Position numbers and translations under genes: made by a program. The notes below the pieces were generated by a model. That model was not told where the DNA came from and did not search any database. It saw only the letters and a program-made list of their open reading frames with translations. From Aphanomyces cochlioides (lineage: Eukaryota > Oomycota > Saprolegniomycetes > Saprolegniales > Verrucalvaceae), in NCBI GenBank assembly GCA_019828595.1, contig JAHQRK010000010.1, forward strand, positions 1,674,001-1,738,000: a stretch of DNA of 64,000 bases, read 5' to 3'. Shown here one piece after another: positions 11,235-21,561 of this stretch. Every line of letters starts with the position of its first letter. The stretch's first letter is position 1.

Positions 11235-12400
11235 GTGGATTCCTCGATTAAGGCGTACAGGAGCATGCATTGTTCCAAATCATCATCGACAATTTCAACA
11301 TCGAGACCACAATTTCGCATGAAGTTCAACATCATCGATCGATCAACAGATGCCAGCGCGTCCATGTGAGCATCCCAAAATCGGGCGCGAGTCAAATTTG
11401 AATTGCGTTTCAAACTTGCTTTGTACACGTGAAAGCAATATTCGATGGGCATCAGGTCAGGTGAGAATGGTGCTGTGTAGAGCACGATTGCGCCAACTGA
11501 CTGAACAAGCTGCTCAAACTCTGGGCTATGATGGATTGTAGCATTGTTAATCACCACCACACTTCGCGCTTCGTTGAGTAGGAAATTTCCCAGACACGGA
11601 AGCAAATATCGTCTCGTCCAGAATAGAAATCCATCAGTATCAACTGTTCCGAGTGTTAAATCGTCATCATTTGCATCCATTTTTCGTTGTACTAGCTGAC
11701 ACGCTTGAGGCAAGAAACCGTCCTGATCAGCAGCAGCAAGTAGCGTAAAGCGGTGTTCACACGTTGGATCAAATATTTCACTGACACAGTTCTGCTGACC
11801 ACGTACGCCCCATCCACGTCGACGTCTTGCATCATTGCGACCCTTATGTGTTTCATCGACAAATAAAAGGCAATGGGTATCATATCGTCGGATTGCATCA
11901 AGGAATTGAGAACGACAAATTTCGTCTTGCTATGTCGCTCTTGCTGTCAATACTTGCAAGGTTAATCCAAGTGTTTGAAGCGATCGATGGATTGTCGAAA
12001 GTGCGTAGCAGTGTCCCGTTCTGAGGAAGAGATTTTCTTGCATCTCATCGAGATAGAGATGAGGGCTTTCTTCTGCAATGTGTTTGAGCTGGATAATGTC
12101 GTCACCCTCAAGTCGAGTGGTACAACACCGATGCCTTAGGCGTTTCGTTTCACAGGGGAGCTGTCCAAAGAGCTGAAAATGCTTGATCCAACGGTAAACG
12201 GTCACAAGATGAAGCGTTCGGGGCATTGATTGAATAATTTGGGATGGAGTTTGTCCGCACTCATGCATATCAATCACGAGCTGTTGAAGTCGTCGAGAGT
12301 TCCACAACCCCCCTGAACGTTGCATCGTGTTTTGTGCCTTGCACGAGCGTTCGATAATTGTCCATTTCCAGATAACAAAATATTTTTTTTCAAATAACAA
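11231..12400 (-). pseudogene. IS630/Tc1-like transposase with stop and catalytic D-to-N change
   Basis: One frame runs 12400-11231 (start more likely at the Met near 12333, MQRSGGLWNSRRL). The N-terminal helix-turn-helix region contains HECGQTPSQIIQSMPRTLHL and VYRWIKHF. The DDE core has the first Asp in LLFVDETHKGRND and the Glu in FSPDLMPIEYCFHVYKA. The second acidic position, normally DNA, reads INNATIHHS, so Asp is Asn. A TAG near 11930-11932 interrupts the frame just before the DDE core. Either lesion should abolish activity. The stop position would fit Gln in a living ancestor. Confidence 0.85.
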
Positions 12401-14326
12401 AAGTTTATTTTTTGCAAAGAATTTGGAAAATACAATACTTTATTCAAATGTAATTATTCATTTTATTAAAATCAGCAAAAATACAATTATAAAAATGTCA
12501 CAATAATTTGAATTATCCAAATAGCTAATTTGAAATAGTCGCATAATTTGAGAAACACAAATTATTTTGAATCGTTTGTCTGTCCCCTTTACTAAAGTAA
12601 AGGAAACAGATTACTTTATCGAGTAAAGTAAAGGGACAGAACAGGAATTGAAATAGAAATTCTCTGAAAAATGTGAAAAGGATTGTTTTGATGATGTTGA
12701 TATGATTCATTCGAGAATCTCACAAGGACTCCTCTAAACACCAAACTCATTTTCTTTATCTAAAATTAATTTTTTGGCACATCCACTTTCAGTAAATGAT
12801 CATATCTCTCTTGATGTCCTAGAGGCAAAATGAAAATGACTGATTTTGGTGACAGGTATGATAGGGAACTCATTTCAATAAAATTCTCTCGGATAAAATA
12901 ATCTGACAGTGTGAGTCAGGAAGGACAAGTGTCAAATGAATTTTGATTGGCTGAATTTAAGTTTAAAGATTCCAGTGTCAAACAATATTTATTTATTTAG
13001 AGTATTCATTTGATTGACAATTATCAATAAAATTTATATCCATATTTTGATGCCATATTTATATAGGATAATTGAATGTCGTTATTGTTATCCAGATGTC
13101 TCAAATATTGATATGCCAGAATTTTTAAATTTACTGAAAATGATTATTCACAGTCTCCACTGCGTTTGGGTGAAGATTTTGGGTGGAGTTTGTCTGGAAG
13201 TTGTCCGTCACCATTAGAGTTGATCCAAGTATGAATAAAAATACGATATATTTGTATTCAAAGATTCTTTGTACTGTAGTATATGTAGTGTGAGTGAGAA
13301 GCGAGATTATTATTCATATTATTTTTATTCATTTGCCAATCTCTCAAATTGACCACTGTAAATTTTAAATATTTGTGATTGGCTTATTATCACAAGTATC
13401 TAGACTTTACAATGACGCTGAATGTATCAGCGTCAGTTAACACTGGTTGATTGAAAATTTCAAACAAGACATAATTCTTCTCTGACTTGAACTCGCAAAT
13501 GAAGAAGCGTCATGTCGATCATGATGTTAAAAAGACATTAGAAATTTTTAGGAATTTTGATCAATATTATGAAAAGTTTTGTAGAGATTTTAAATATTTT
13601 TATCCAGAATTCGCAGTCTCCACTGCGTTAGGGTGAAGATTTTGGGTGGGGTTTGTCCGGGTGTTGTCTGTCCCCATTAGACTTGATCTTTGTATATATA
13701 AAAATACGAATAATTTTAATTCGAAATTTCTTTGTAGCATATGTTGTGTGAGTGAGAAGAGTGATTTTTATAATATTCTTTTATAAAAATATTGCGATAT
13801 TTTGACAAGTTAGTTTGACTCATTTGAAATAGTCGATTGTGATGTTCATTTTCTTCTCCTCAGCGCATATAATATATAAATGAGCAGCACAAATTTTATT
13901 CAAAGTCAACAAAACTAATTGGAATTTGTCAGCTAACGTGACCAAATTTGAAACAAAATTTTTGTCCATTTTCATTGATGTTCGTTTGTAATTCATCAAT
14001 TTTCGCCAACAACACTATGGTGCATATCCAAATCAAATATGCAATAATTCTCGGAAAAATTTGTTTCGAACTATTGTTAATTTCAGTCAAATTTGTGTTT
14101 TTGACCAAAAATCAAATGCATTTCCAAATCGATTTGACCATACTGAAGCCAAGTTCAACTGAATATTGGCCAAATTAATTGCATGTGAGTTAGGGTGTGT
14201 TTGGGTGTGTTTGCGTGAATTAGTTAAATATTCGATTCTGATTGGCTGCGAGATTCGGAAATCGATTTAAAAAATCGATACATCTGCTGCATCTATGATA
14301 AAAACATGATCTTTTTGTATTAGAGT

Positions 14327-14447
14327 GTGATAGGAAATCTATCACAGTTGCCTGAAAAACATTTTCAAAACAAGTTTTTGACTTGATTTCAGTATACAGA
14401 TCTGAAATGTGCAAAATTCTGAGCAACTGTGATAGAGATTCTATCAC
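14327..14447. repeat. Inverted pair of a 25-bp palindromic motif
   Basis: GTGATAGGAAATCTATCACA plus GTTGC (14327-14351) is repeated in inverted orientation at 14423-14447 with three differences, 71 bp apart. A third copy lies at 15157-15181 (GTGATAGGAATCATATCACA plus GTTGC). Each unit is itself near-palindromic. They could be the ends of a tiny MITE family. Confidence 0.55.
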
Positions 14448-16247
14448 GGTTTCTCAACAAACAAATATTGGCAGATATGAAGCTTCATTTAGTCGCCAGC
14501 ATGAAGTCTAACCGAGAAACAAAGATGCTCTGAATAAATTTAACGTCTAGCACGGATATATGCTAGGCTAGCTGCAGCAGAACACGACACTTGTTGACGT
14601 TTTATGCGCTCACTCGCCTGCTTGTACTGTTAGCATATGTAAATGTCGAGCACAAAACACCAAGCATTGTGGATATCTTGAAAACTATACGAATAGTCAA
14701 TTAAGGCATAAACAAAACTGTAGGAGTCATAAATAATGATGACGGATGTGATCTCCACACCTTCGCCACTACCTCATAACCCTATAAACTTTTGATGTTG
14801 CCAAAGTCTAAAAGAAATCTCGCATCCCCCTCTACAAGTTGAACAGTAGGTAGTAGGGCAATAATCTATTGAATCAGCCCACGCACAATAAACACCCTCT
14901 ACAAGGTACATGACTCATTCACTTAGATTGCAGCGCATGAGTTCAATGTGTCAATATTACATGTACTCTTGTATAACCGGAGTGAGAAACGGCACAGAAC
15001 AACGTGAGACAGAAAAGGAAAACTTTCGATTACAATTAGCATGAAGGAGGACTAGGCATGATAGTACTGTTGGTATGTGCTCTTCATGGGGTTCATGTTG
15101 TGTTTTCGTCAAGTCTATCTATTATATTAACTTCCAATCATATTGCGTCATTCGGTGTGATAGGAATCATATCACAGTTGCAGTCATTATATACATTTCC
15201 AGCCCATCTCACTATTTAGAATTAATCTCACAATATTTGGATCAAAACAAAAGACTTAAATTGAAGTTGATATTATTAAAAGTAGTGCGCTTGAAATTGT
15301 TCTGATGGTATTCATTTGACTCAATTTCTTGCAAACCTTAGATGAATTTTTACAGTTAATTCTCCCAGATTAACAAATGGATTTTTTATAATAATTATCA
15401 TTGGATAATTATATACTTTAAATTATCCATATAAATTTTCGTGTTTCTTTTTTCCTAAAGTTTTCCAGAAGTTGACGACGATGCATCAATTTCATCGCAA
15501 AGGTAGAACAGGCCCTTATTGTACTTGATGTTATTCATATTTGCAGTTCGCAGTCTCATGACTGCGTCAGGGTGAAGATTTGGGTGGTGCTTGTCGGGAA
15601 GTTGTCCTGTTGTCATCTTGTCTGTCCCACTCGCTTAATTAAATTCAAAATTTACTTTATCAAGTGTTGTCAAGATTAAATAGTTAACTCAATCGAAAAA
15701 AGTTTACTATTCTATTTAATGTACTTTATCGAAGTAATAGTAGGACTAAATAACTATTGAACTAATTATTAAAATAGCTATATTGTTTGAGCAGGAGTTA
15801 GCACAGCCATCTGATCTCATTTTGTTTTTGGTGCACCCGCAAGCTGCTGGTGCGTCCGGCCGGTGGAAACTCGTGATTTTCCACACGCTACTAGTACTGT
15901 AGACTAACGTTATTAGAGCTGTTCTCGTTAAATTCACTGTTTGTGATTGCACTGGAGGTTGTGATAGGTTGCTAAAAGCAATAATCTAACACCAGTGTCT
16001 TTACATTCCTTGAAGGGTGATAATCGAGCTTACAGAGCTGTCGTACAGAAGTCGAGTTTGTGAGGTATATTCTACTCTACGCTGTGCTGCTTTCTACTTG
16101 TGCCCTTTGGTTTTTTGTGTGCCTGCGCCTGTGGATCTCTTTGGTGTCGACATCGCCGATTCTTGAAAATATTAATTTTAACAGTTCAATTGTGGAAACA
16201 AAATATATTTTATCATGGGTAAAAACAAAAATACATTTTAGCAGGAT

Positions 16248-16441
16248 ATAAATATCTACTTTTAGACCCGTATTCAGAAAAAGACATGGAGCCAATCAAA
16301 CAATCCGATAAAACAAATAAAGACTTGGAGCCAATCAAAGATATTAATGAAAATAAAAAGGACATAGAGCCAATCAAAGAATCCAACAAAATAAAAAAAG
16401 ACTTTGAGGAAACAACAGAATCCCATAAAAAAGACAAATAA
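16248..16441 (+). other. Short repetitive frame, KDxEPIKxS repeats
   Basis: A frame ending in TAA at 16441 contains three diverged repeats of about 13 residues: KDMEPIKQSDKTN, KDLEPIKDINENK and KDIEPIKESNKIK, preceded by YKYLLLDPYSE. It has no start codon of its own and could be a last exon or simply a 39-bp minisatellite that happens to be open. No function can be assigned. Confidence 0.3.
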
Positions 16442-18227
16442 TCGACCAATGACCTAAACCTTCTAAACCCTTCAATCAAATAAGGTTTTGGAGTTCAAGA
16501 CATATCACTCACGAGTCTCAAGGAGGGAAAGCGGGATTTGAATGTGATTTGCATTCAACTTCATGTCAACCAATGTCGTCTGTTTACAGGTTATATATTG
16601 TGCTTTCTACTCAAAATTTCCTCCGGCGATTGGTTGAATCAATCGCCGGTAAATCGCCGGACCTTCGAAATATAATACAAATATCAATTTTAGAAGGTTA
16701 TTTTGACCTTCTTGATCGGGATGGTACACGAAATCGACGAAGCTTCGTCGCTGCACTGGCGAGGCCAGAGGCCTCTCCACTTGTTATACGCTCAACGTGA
16801 GGAGAGCTGAATGACGTGGAGTTCTCTTCGAGGTGGGGTCGCTGTGGAAGGTTGTTCAGAGTCATAGAGATGACTTGAGATTTGCAGCTTTTCTCTCACA
16901 AACTTAGGTCAGTTTTCAGCCAATCAATTGATAGTAAAATTATTTTTAGCCAATCATATTGTCCGGACGATTTCCAGGCGATTGGAAATATCGCCTGAAA
17001 TTGGCAAATTTGGACGGAAATCACAATATCATAGTAACATATAAAATCGCTCTGTATTTGTTTGTCCTCAGGAGACTGCGCCAAAGCGTAAGCGGTCTTC
17101 AATTGTTAGCAGTCTCCACTGCGTTAGGGTGAAGATTTTGGATGGGATTCAGTATGTCTCTTGTAATCTCGTTCATATGCGACATATCTTATGACAAAAT
17201 AAATAGAAATGCCAATCGTATTTATTTTATCTTTCTCTATTACACATATTTTAATTACAAAGATTGCTTCCGTTTATTAAAATGAACGAATTTTCGACAA
17301 TAAAACTGTCGAAATATTTTGAATTTTTTAGAGGACTAATATGAAATAGTCGCTTAATTTGAATAACCACAAATTATTTTGAAATTTCTTGTCTGTCCCG
17401 ATTTGACTTGATATTTGTATAAATAAAAATACGAATAATTTTAATTCGAAATTTCTTTGTAGCATATGTTGTGTGAGTGAGAAGAGTGATTTTTATAATA
17501 TTCTTTTATAAAAATATTGAGATATTTTGACAAATTAGTTCGACACATTTGAAATAGTCGATTGTGATGTTCATTTTCTTCTTCTCAGCACATATAATAT
17601 ATAAATGAGGAGCACAATTTTTATTCAAAGTCGATAGGACTAATTTGAAGTTGTCAGCTAACTGGACCAAATTGCAAACAAAAAATTTCGTCCATTTTCA
17701 TTGATTTTCGTTTGTAATTCATTAATTTACATAGTTTTGTGTTTTCCTCTTCATTTCACTGCAATATACGAAGTATTCCGCTTTTTGTCGACAACACTAT
17801 GTTGTATTCCGAAAAGCAGGAATCCAAATACTTGAATCGAATTAGATATAAGTAGTGCGCTCGGAATTGTTCTGATGGTATTCATTTGGCTCGATTTCTT
17901 GCTGAATGTATTTTTACAGTTTATTCTCCCCGATTAACCAATTAATTTTTGATAACAATTATCATTGGATGATTATTTATTAATACTACTTTAAATTATC
18001 CATATAAATTTTCGTCACTTCTCTGAAGCATACTCACCTCACAACTCGCAAATAGAGAAGCTTGATGGTATTGTGAAGGTCAATATGCCAAGAATCTTGA
18101 AGGAATTTTGTGCAGTTCGATAGAATATGAGTAAAATCATGTGAAAGCCCCCATGGTTTAAGTTTTTCCAGAAATCTATTACTTAAGGCTCTAACGCAAC
18201 ACGTAAGTACGAGACTAAGTACGAGAG

Positions 18228-18410
18228 TAATTTTTACATACAAACGTCAAGTCAACAAATGAGCAATTTTTACATACAAACGTCAAGTCAACAAATGAGC
18301 AATTTTTACATACAAACGTCAAGTCAACAAATGAGCAATTTTTACATACTTTATCCAAGTACAAAATGAGCAATTTTTACATACAAACGGCAAGTCAAAA
18401 AAAGAGTAAT
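18228..18410. repeat. 36-bp tandem repeat, about five units
   Basis: The unit AATTTTTACATACAAACGTC-AAGTCAACAAATGAGC is repeated at 18228, 18264 and 18300 almost perfectly. A fourth unit has a changed middle and a fifth is degenerate (AAACGGCAAGTCAAAAAAAG). It is a minisatellite in a gene-free stretch, and no open frame crosses all the units. Confidence 0.85.
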
Positions 18411-18976
18411 TTGAGACAAGTTCGTTCATACACCCATGATGCTGGACGTGGCAGTTGTCGATAATATTAATAATCAAACAATTCCACATACAAAATGAAA
18501 ATATTGTCCTACTATTTAAAATAATACCAGCCAAAGATGAGATGGATGGCAGTTGAGTTTTTCTGGGACGATGCAAGGTGAGATGCATGTCTTAGGATAG
18601 CTTCACTCGGGCAGAAAAGGCCGCTGAATAAGCGGTCAACACACTGTGCAGTAGGGTGACGAGCCCTTTCTGCCACTTTAAGCCATACCCTGGCCAGAGG
18701 CTTGGACTCCGAAAGGCGAATTCCGACGCGATATGCGAATGTTACGAAGTAGGGCCTTTTTGGCTCGAAATACCGGACATTTTCATAGAGCAGCCAGGGA
18801 CAGCTAAAACGTGTGTTTTTACTGTATTTTCATATTGACATTGGACGAGTAAATCCTCTCCCCATAGTTCAACTTTTTACAGTAAGGGGACAATGTGTAA
18901 CGTTGGTTACCACTATTGCAACTGATGGTGCTACTTTTTTTGATGGAGTACCACTGTTGATAGTGGGCCTACGGCG

Positions 18977-19013
18977 AGTATCATGAATCACTTCAGGGGT
19001 GTTTCATGATACT
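18977..19013. repeat. Hairpin, 15-bp arms
   Basis: AGTATCATGAATCAC and GTGTTTCATGATACT pair with one mismatch around a 7-base loop. It lies about 160 bases upstream of the basic-repeat gene at 19175 and has no obvious terminator-like T run. Confidence 0.5.
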
Positions 19014-19174
19014 TAGCAGGTGTATTACCCAGTATCAAAGTTTCAACTCATTGGATGTACGAGTTCAAAACGCGATATTAAACAAAGTGATGTTTAATAA
19101 ATACCGCGAATTCTGTACGATTTATGAAAGAAATGAGTAGTATTTTCTGGCAAACCACATTATGTTAAGCTTAA

Positions 19175-19925
19175 GTGGCGGGACACATATCCACAGTATT
19201 TTTACGATCCAATCACATTATCATTTTTGTGTTGATGTTTTTGTATGAACATTTGTCTGACGCAGTTTTCTGCGTAGAAAATAACAACTACTCGGCCTCT
19301 AAGAAAGGCAAAGGCAATTGCAATCATGACAATGACAATCAAGGACATGCGATCGATAACTCCGAACCTGGGAAGCAAGCAGAGCGGAATGAAGTGCATG
19401 CTACCGAACAAGAGTCTGCATCAACTGGAGCTAATGGCTGGGCTGTGGATGACGATGCCTTGAATCAGGGCAATATTAACGACGAGGCGGCTATGAGAAA
19501 GGCCAAGAAGGCGGAGTACAACAAACGTGCTCGCGAAAAGAAACGGCAAGTCTCCTAAGGCGGAGTACAACAATCGTGCTCACGAAAAGAAACGGCATGC
19601 TATCGTGGAAGACTTCGACAAAGAGGTGGCTATGAAAAGATCCAAGAAGGCGGAATACAACAAACGTGCTCGCGAAAAAAAGCACAACACTGAGGTTGCG
19701 AATCAAGGGCGGGGTGCCATCATTTTGCACCATACGGACATGGATCAGAGTGACGAAGAGGAAACCAAGGAGGGAGAAGACGGAATCCATTATCACGCTC
19801 AAAGTGACCATCATCTCAAGATTCTGGCAGCTCAGGAGCAAGAAGATCGCGAGCGCAGAGTTGACAATCGAAGGATCTATGCTGCACAACAAAACAGGGA
19901 AACTATGGAGGCCAATTCGAAGTAA
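19175..19925 (+). pseudogene. Small basic-repeat protein gene, frameshifted
   Basis: The first frame (19175-19558, 127 codons) has a hydrophobic N-terminal run IIIFVLMFLY that could be a signal segment, an Asn/Asp-rich middle and KKAEYNKRAREKKRQ. Within that repeat, near 19545, the frame moves by one. The second frame (to 19925) carries the related units KAEYNNRAHEKKRH and KKAEYNKRAREKKHN, then an acidic stretch and a charged helix (LKILAAQEQEDRERRVDNRR). The repeated basic block resembles a nuclear signal or bZIP-type basic region but lacks a leucine zipper. I do not recognise the gene. The frameshift may be real, or a short intron may bridge it. Confidence 0.5.
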
Positions 19926-20947
19926 AATAAGAAAGAAGTGAATAAGGAGTGCGAAGTAAATGCCGTCTCCTTAGTTTCAAAATAATATGATCTCTGATTG
20001 GATAATTTATTTTTCTTTCGGTACGAGTCGACGGTTTTTTGGTCAGGACATGATTTATCTCCTGACGAAAAAAAAATATGCGTCAGTCAACAGTAGCCAA
20101 TCAGAATGCTCGGCGTTAACTTATTTTTTTCCTGGCCTGAATCAAATTCAAAATTCATAGTATGGCTTCAAACGTTTCATGTGTGTGATCAAATCTTTGT
20201 TATTTCCAAAGCAAAACGCTCCACCCAGGGGCGTAGCCCTGGCCTCACCCTAGTTGATGATTAAGTTGTACATGCAGTTATTCATATTTGAAGTTATTAA
20301 TCATTCTTATGCCGCAAGGAGACTGCGCCTCAAGCGTAAGCGGTCTACAATGTCTCGGTCAATATAGCTCTCTATTGGATCAAGGTCGGAGCTTTTAGTC
20401 AGTTGGCTTTGATATTCGTGATTGGGGTCTTGCTTCCCTCGTCAAGTTGAAACTGTCGGGAAAAGAAATCACGATGCCCTGTGCTCAGCTGGACAACCCT
20501 CAGGTTGTTTTGAAAGACGACTTGGTTGGAAAATTAGTGCGTCGATTCTAAATTCCATCGCTGGACCGCTGCAGAATCGTAAGGACGTCCTCCGGGATCA
20601 ACCTGTCATCAAATCAACCGAGATATTTCGCAAATCGACGTCATCTAGAAGCTCCCGATTGGAATTCCTGCGACCGCCTCGGAGAAACACAAAATCAACA
20701 CGCGAAGCCGCTTCCATGGAGCGCTCGAGAGTTGAATTGCTTCCCTCCGAGTTGTTTATCGAGTCGTTCACTGTTTTCCTTGGCATTCATTACTCGACCT
20801 CGAGGGACGAGTTGATTGAAAATTATTAGAGCGATGCAGTAAATCAGCCTCATGATCAGGTTGGTCAAGGGGGCGAGAGAGTTTGTTCCCTCTACCATGT
20901 CATCGGCAATGCGAATTCTCGATTTCCATCCCATGTTCATTGGAATA
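19926..20947. other. Region between small gene and pogo element; no solid gene
   Basis: An open frame from 20422 to 20829 (135 codons) and shifted relatives give no recognisable protein. One plus-strand frame contains LVKLKLSGKEITMPCAQLDN, which looks coding, followed by a stop, so a decayed exon is possible. The motif GGAGACTGCGCC...AAGCGTAAGCGGTCT at 20319-20350 repeats one at 17070-17100. Confidence 0.4.
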
Positions 20948-21155
20948 CCGTATTTCCCGTAAGGTTGTCACCATGATTTTCCCCCGTTGAGCTGTCACCA
21001 AGAGAATAATTCATTAAATAGCTCATACATTTTTCGTATATGATTAAAATATAATTTTTTTTTGAATTTTTCAGGCATCCCCGTTGAGTTGTCACTATTC
21101 CGATTTAATTGGCTGAAATATATCCAATGCATTCTTTCAGCACTGACATTCTGAA

Positions 21156-21539
21156 ATGGGAAGCTTGAAAGCCGTTGATGTCGTCGGATGCTCGAGTGGA
21201 GACGGCACACGCAGTTGCGAGAGTCACTCAGTCTGCGGTGAAAGTCTTTCTGTGAATGACATTATTGTCATTAGATGGTCTGCTGAATTGGTCGCAGATG
21301 GGGCAGTTGAAGGTGCTCTCAAAGTCTTTCGAATGCTTGGTACACAGGAAACATGTCATGTTGGTTATCTCTCGTCAAGACTCATACGTCGATATGAAGA
21401 ATTCAATAACAAAATGGCTATCGTTGTTGAAGACTATCGAACATCTGAATCATTGGCCAAACGAAATCGATCAGACCGATGCTTTGGTCTTGTTAAAGCT
21501 GTTCTGCTTGACCATATCGAGGAGTACAATCGGTCATAA
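21156..21539 (+). CDS. Passenger ORF of the pogo element, 127 aa, unknown
   Basis: It is open from an ATG at 21156 to a TAA at 21537-21539, convergent with the transposase. It contains GALKVFRMLGTQETCHVGYL and a charged helix with RLIRRYEEFNNKMAIVVEDY, ending in LLDHIEEYNRS. I do not recognise the family. pogo elements usually carry one gene, so this may be an accessory protein or a captured fragment. An overlapping alternative frame (21256-21543) looks less protein-like. Confidence 0.45.
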   Translation: MGSLKAVDVVGCSSGDGTRSCESHSVCGESLSVNDIIVIRWSAELVADGAVEGALKVFRMLGTQETCHVGYLSSRLIRRYEEFNNKMAIVVEDYRTSESLAKRNRSDRCFGLVKAVLLDHIEEYNRS

Positions 21540-21561
21540 ATAAACAAGAAACAAAGATATA

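Larger units (their letters stand above)
8822..12435. mobile_element. 3614-bp Tc1/IS630-type DNA transposon with passenger gene
   Basis: The ends are perfect 28-bp inverted repeats starting TTGTATTTTCCAAATTCTTT (8822-8849 and 12408-12435), each flanked by TA (8820-8821 and 12436-12437). It contains an IS630/Tc1-like transposase on the minus strand at the right end and, on the plus strand, a long frame with no recognised homology at 9581-11234. The transposase frame starts almost inside the right TIR. A related empty site near 17248 supports insertion as one unit. At 3.6 kb it is large for this superfamily, whose members usually carry only a transposase. Confidence 0.88.
12436..19174. repeat. 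AT-rich 6.7-kb stretch of dispersed repeats, no clear gene
   Basis: Related blocks repeat here. 12532-12590 matches 17343-17400 (GAAATAGTCGC...GTCTGTCCC). 13677-13995 matches 17404-17725 over about 320 bp, with a shorter relative at 13214-13330. 15279-15441 matches 17853-18014 (AGTAGTGCGCTTGAAATTGT). The motif CAGTCTCCACTGCGTTAGGG heads several of them (13151, 13614, 15551, 17110). Hairpins lie at 12580-12640 and 16623-16649, the latter CCGGCGATTG/CAATCGCCGG. The short frames look random. I read this as layered remains of non-autonomous elements, one family of which was the landing site of the 3.6-kb element. Confidence 0.7.

Noticed and set aside
14172..14216. GTTAGGGTGTGTTTGGGTGTGTTTG, reminiscent of telomere repeats
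   Set aside because: The units are irregular and few; it is simple G/T-rich sequence.
18228..18410. Regularly spaced repeats as a possible CRISPR array
   Set aside because: The units are contiguous with no spacers, and the window is eukaryotic.
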